The notes under the pieces: model-generated
The model's input: the letters and a program-made list of their open reading frames with translations, nothing else
The model's database searches: none
What the model was told of the DNA's origin: nothing
Position numbers and translations under genes: made by a program
Shown here: positions 63,076 to 64,000 of the stretch, piece after piece
Numbering within the stretch: position 1 is the stretch's first letter
How the letters are laid out: the number at the start of each line of letters is the position of its first letter
Assembly: GCA_902622245.1 (NCBI GenBank)
Contig: CACNPC010000001.1
Location: forward strand, 248,001-312,000
DNA: 64,000 bases
Reading direction: 5' to 3'
Origin: an uncultured Pelagibacteraceae bacterium
GTDB lineage: Bacteria > Pseudomonadota > Alphaproteobacteria > Pelagibacterales > Pelagibacteraceae

Positions 63076-63632
63076 TGCCTTATATCCTGTCCTTTTAAAA
63101 CAACAAATAATGTTTTTGCTAATATTTTAAGATCAAATAAAAACGAGATCTTGTTCTTATATTTTAAATCATAATAAATTTTTTTTTCTAGATCAATTTT
63201 ATCTCTTCCATTTATTTGTGCTAAGCCTGTTATTCCAGGTTTTAGAGTATTAATTTTTAAATCTTCTCTTTTTCTTATTAAATCATATTGATTAATTAAA
63301 GCAGGTCTAGGACCAACTATTGACATATCTCCAATAATTACATTTAATATTTGTGGTAATTCATCAATACTAAATTTTCTTAATACTCTGCCAACTCTAG
63401 TTATAAATTTATTTGCGTCATGTAAATCATTTGTATTCACTTGAGGTGTATTTACTAGCATCGTCCTGAATTTTATCATATTGAATAATTTTTTATTTTG
63501 CCCAACTCTTTTTGAAATATAAAAAATTGGCCCTTTGCTCTCAAGTTTAATGATGAAGCCAATTATTAAAAACGGAATAAATAATATTAATAGTAATATA
63601 AGAGATATTGATAAATCAGTGATTTTTTTCAA
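63072..63632 (-). CDS. Undecaprenyl-phosphate sugar phosphotransferase (PglC/WcaJ-type)
   Basis: Monotopic phosphoglycosyltransferase that starts repeat-unit synthesis by moving a sugar-1-phosphate onto undecaprenyl phosphate. The 186 residues comprise only the catalytic domain: re-entrant helix LILLLILFIPFLIIGFIIKL, GPIFYISKRVGQNKKLF, MIKFRTM, LRKFSIDELPQILNVI with the catalytic Asp-Glu, MSIVGPRP and KPGITGLAQINGR. It is of PglC length rather than WcaJ (no five-helix N-terminal part). Preceded by a WecA-like gene with a 17-nt overlap. Confidence 0.92.
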   Translation of the reverse strand: MKKITDLSISLILLLILFIPFLIIGFIIKLESKGPIFYISKRVGQNKKLFNMIKFRTMLVNTPQVNTNDLHDANKFITRVGRVLRKFSIDELPQILNVIIGDMSIVGPRPALINQYDLIRKREDLKINTLKPGITGLAQINGRDKIDLEKKIYYDLKYKNKISFLFDLKILAKTLFVVLKGQDIRH

Positions 63633-64000
63633 TTTTTTTTTTTTTTAATTTCAGTAAATAAGTAATAATTATAATATATCCAATAATGTAGCAAATTATA
63701 TAATTCAATTTATTTTGAAAATAGTAATACAATAAAATTGATAGAATTATAAAAATTAAAATTGTTAAAAAAGCTACCATCTTTGAAAAATGATCAGCAA
63801 TCAAATGGTGGATGTGATTTGTATCAGGTTTAAACGGGTGCTTGCCAGAAATTAATCTAGCAATGAAGAGTCTAAACATGTCTAGACCGGGTATGGCCAT
63901 GATTATAAATATTTCATCTGCATAAAATGTAAAATTTTGAAAATTAGTTGATTTAATAAAAATATACGAAATTAAAAAAGCTAAAAATTGAATACCACTT
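63616..64000 (-). CDS. WecA/MraY-family polyprenyl-phosphate GlcNAc-1-phosphate transferase, C-terminal part
   Basis: The reading frame stays open from the stop at 63616 to the right edge, so this is the C-terminal about 127 residues of a longer protein; an ATG at 63900 is internal. Diagnostic are PGLDMFRLFIARLISGKHPF and DTNHIHHL, the conserved WecA-family cytoplasmic loop that contacts the nucleotide, followed by two hydrophobic helices and a Lys tail. It would initiate a glycan on undecaprenyl phosphate, as does the overlapping PglC-like gene. The rest lies outside the window. Confidence 0.85.
   Translation of the reverse strand, partial: SGIQFLAFLISYIFIKSTNFQNFTFYADEIFIIMAIPGLDMFRLFIARLISGKHPFKPDTNHIHHLIADHFSKMVAFLTILIFIILSILLYYYFQNKLNYIICYIIGYIIIITYLLKLKKKKIEKNH

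Larger units (their letters stand above)
42297..64000. other. Hypervariable cell-surface polysaccharide island (HVR2-type), left part
   Basis: From the 5S rRNA to the right edge every recognisable gene serves nucleotide-sugar synthesis, glycosyl transfer or polysaccharide membrane steps; housekeeping genes are absent. Base composition is visibly even more A/T-rich than the core, and strand changes about every gene between 42 and 52 kb. The position next to a detached 5S gene equates it with SAR11 HVR2. No integrase, transposase, tRNA target or direct repeats were seen at the boundary, so the mode of exchange (probably recombination between conserved rRNA-side flanks) is inferred. The far (23S) side lies outside the window. 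Confidence 0.85.

Noticed and set aside
42297-64000. Insertion sequences or phage genes as drivers of the island
   Set aside because: All ORFs were read; none shows transposase, recombinase or phage structural motifs.
1-64000. CRISPR array or anti-phage system
   Set aside because: No regularly spaced repeats, Cas proteins, restriction-modification or toxin-antitoxin pair were recognised; the A/T runs are irregular.

Overview
This window looks like a chromosomal segment of a SAR11 (Pelagibacterales, Candidatus Pelagibacter-like) alphaproteobacterium. The evidence is very high A+T throughout, intergenic gaps of only a few bases, many 1-20 nt gene overlaps, alphaproteobacterial gene orders (glyQS; tolQRAB-pal-cpoB-tilS-ftsH-folP-glmM; rpmE next to a DUF1013/TrcR gene; rpmJ-coxIV-pntAA-pntAB-pntB), and above all a 5S rRNA gene standing alone beside a large cell-surface polysaccharide island. 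In SAR11 the hypervariable region HVR2 is known to lie between the 23S and 5S rRNA genes; this window matches that arrangement. No transposase, integrase, CRISPR array or phage gene was seen, and no gene-free stretch exceeds about 110 bases.

Positions 1-42296 are a compact, conserved core. It holds glycyl-tRNA synthetase (glyS partial, glyQ), an S49 peptidase, isoprenoid genes (ispB, dxs, ispA with xseB), pdxH, aroC, a Sua5-type tRNA t6A gene, an ABC-2 transporter, tRNA-Arg, rluD, the heat-shock sigma factor rpoH, a predicted autotransporter-like outer-membrane protein, purA, thiD, glmM, folP, ftsH, tilS, the Tol-Pal envelope system, a RuvC-fold nuclease, yebC, a YmdB-like phosphodiesterase, a folate cyclo-ligase and zapA with a coiled-coil partner. 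Next comes a plus-strand run tkt-gap-pgk-fba-thiE-efp-suhB-rpmE-trcR-rpsU-tRNA-fMet (gluconeogenesis, thiamine and translation). A minus-strand chain then reads 5S rRNA-epimerase-rpmJ-coxIV-pntAA-pntAB-pntB.

Positions 42297-64000 are the island. It encodes nucleotide-sugar enzymes (a CDP-paratose/tyvelose epimerase-like SDR, Gmd, Fcl, a ColD-like PLP dehydratase, a WbpM/CapD-type dehydratase and further SDR epimerases), glycosyltransferases (GT11, GT2, GT4 and GT-C-like membrane proteins), a methyltransferase, and two initiating phosphoglycosyltransferases (a WecA-like protein running off the right edge and a PglC/WcaJ-like protein). It also holds an unusual block: SDR epimerase, truncated PfkB kinase, MDR dehydrogenase, a thiamine-diphosphate E1 alpha/beta pair and a GT2. 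Strand alternates almost gene by gene in the first half, as expected of mosaic assembly. The likely product is a lipid-linked O-antigen or capsule repeat unit containing fucose and/or a 3,6-dideoxyhexose.

The points most worth a second look are: the detached 5S rRNA with its own near-ideal sigma70-type promoter, heading a gapless run of protein genes; an apparent AUU start codon for ribosomal protein S21; two ORFs (rpmJ, coxIV-like) below usual length cut-offs; a ColD-like enzyme with His replacing the PLP lysine; the TPP-E1 pair in a sugar locus; and a tandem pair of small membrane proteins that seem to carry winged-helix-like tails.
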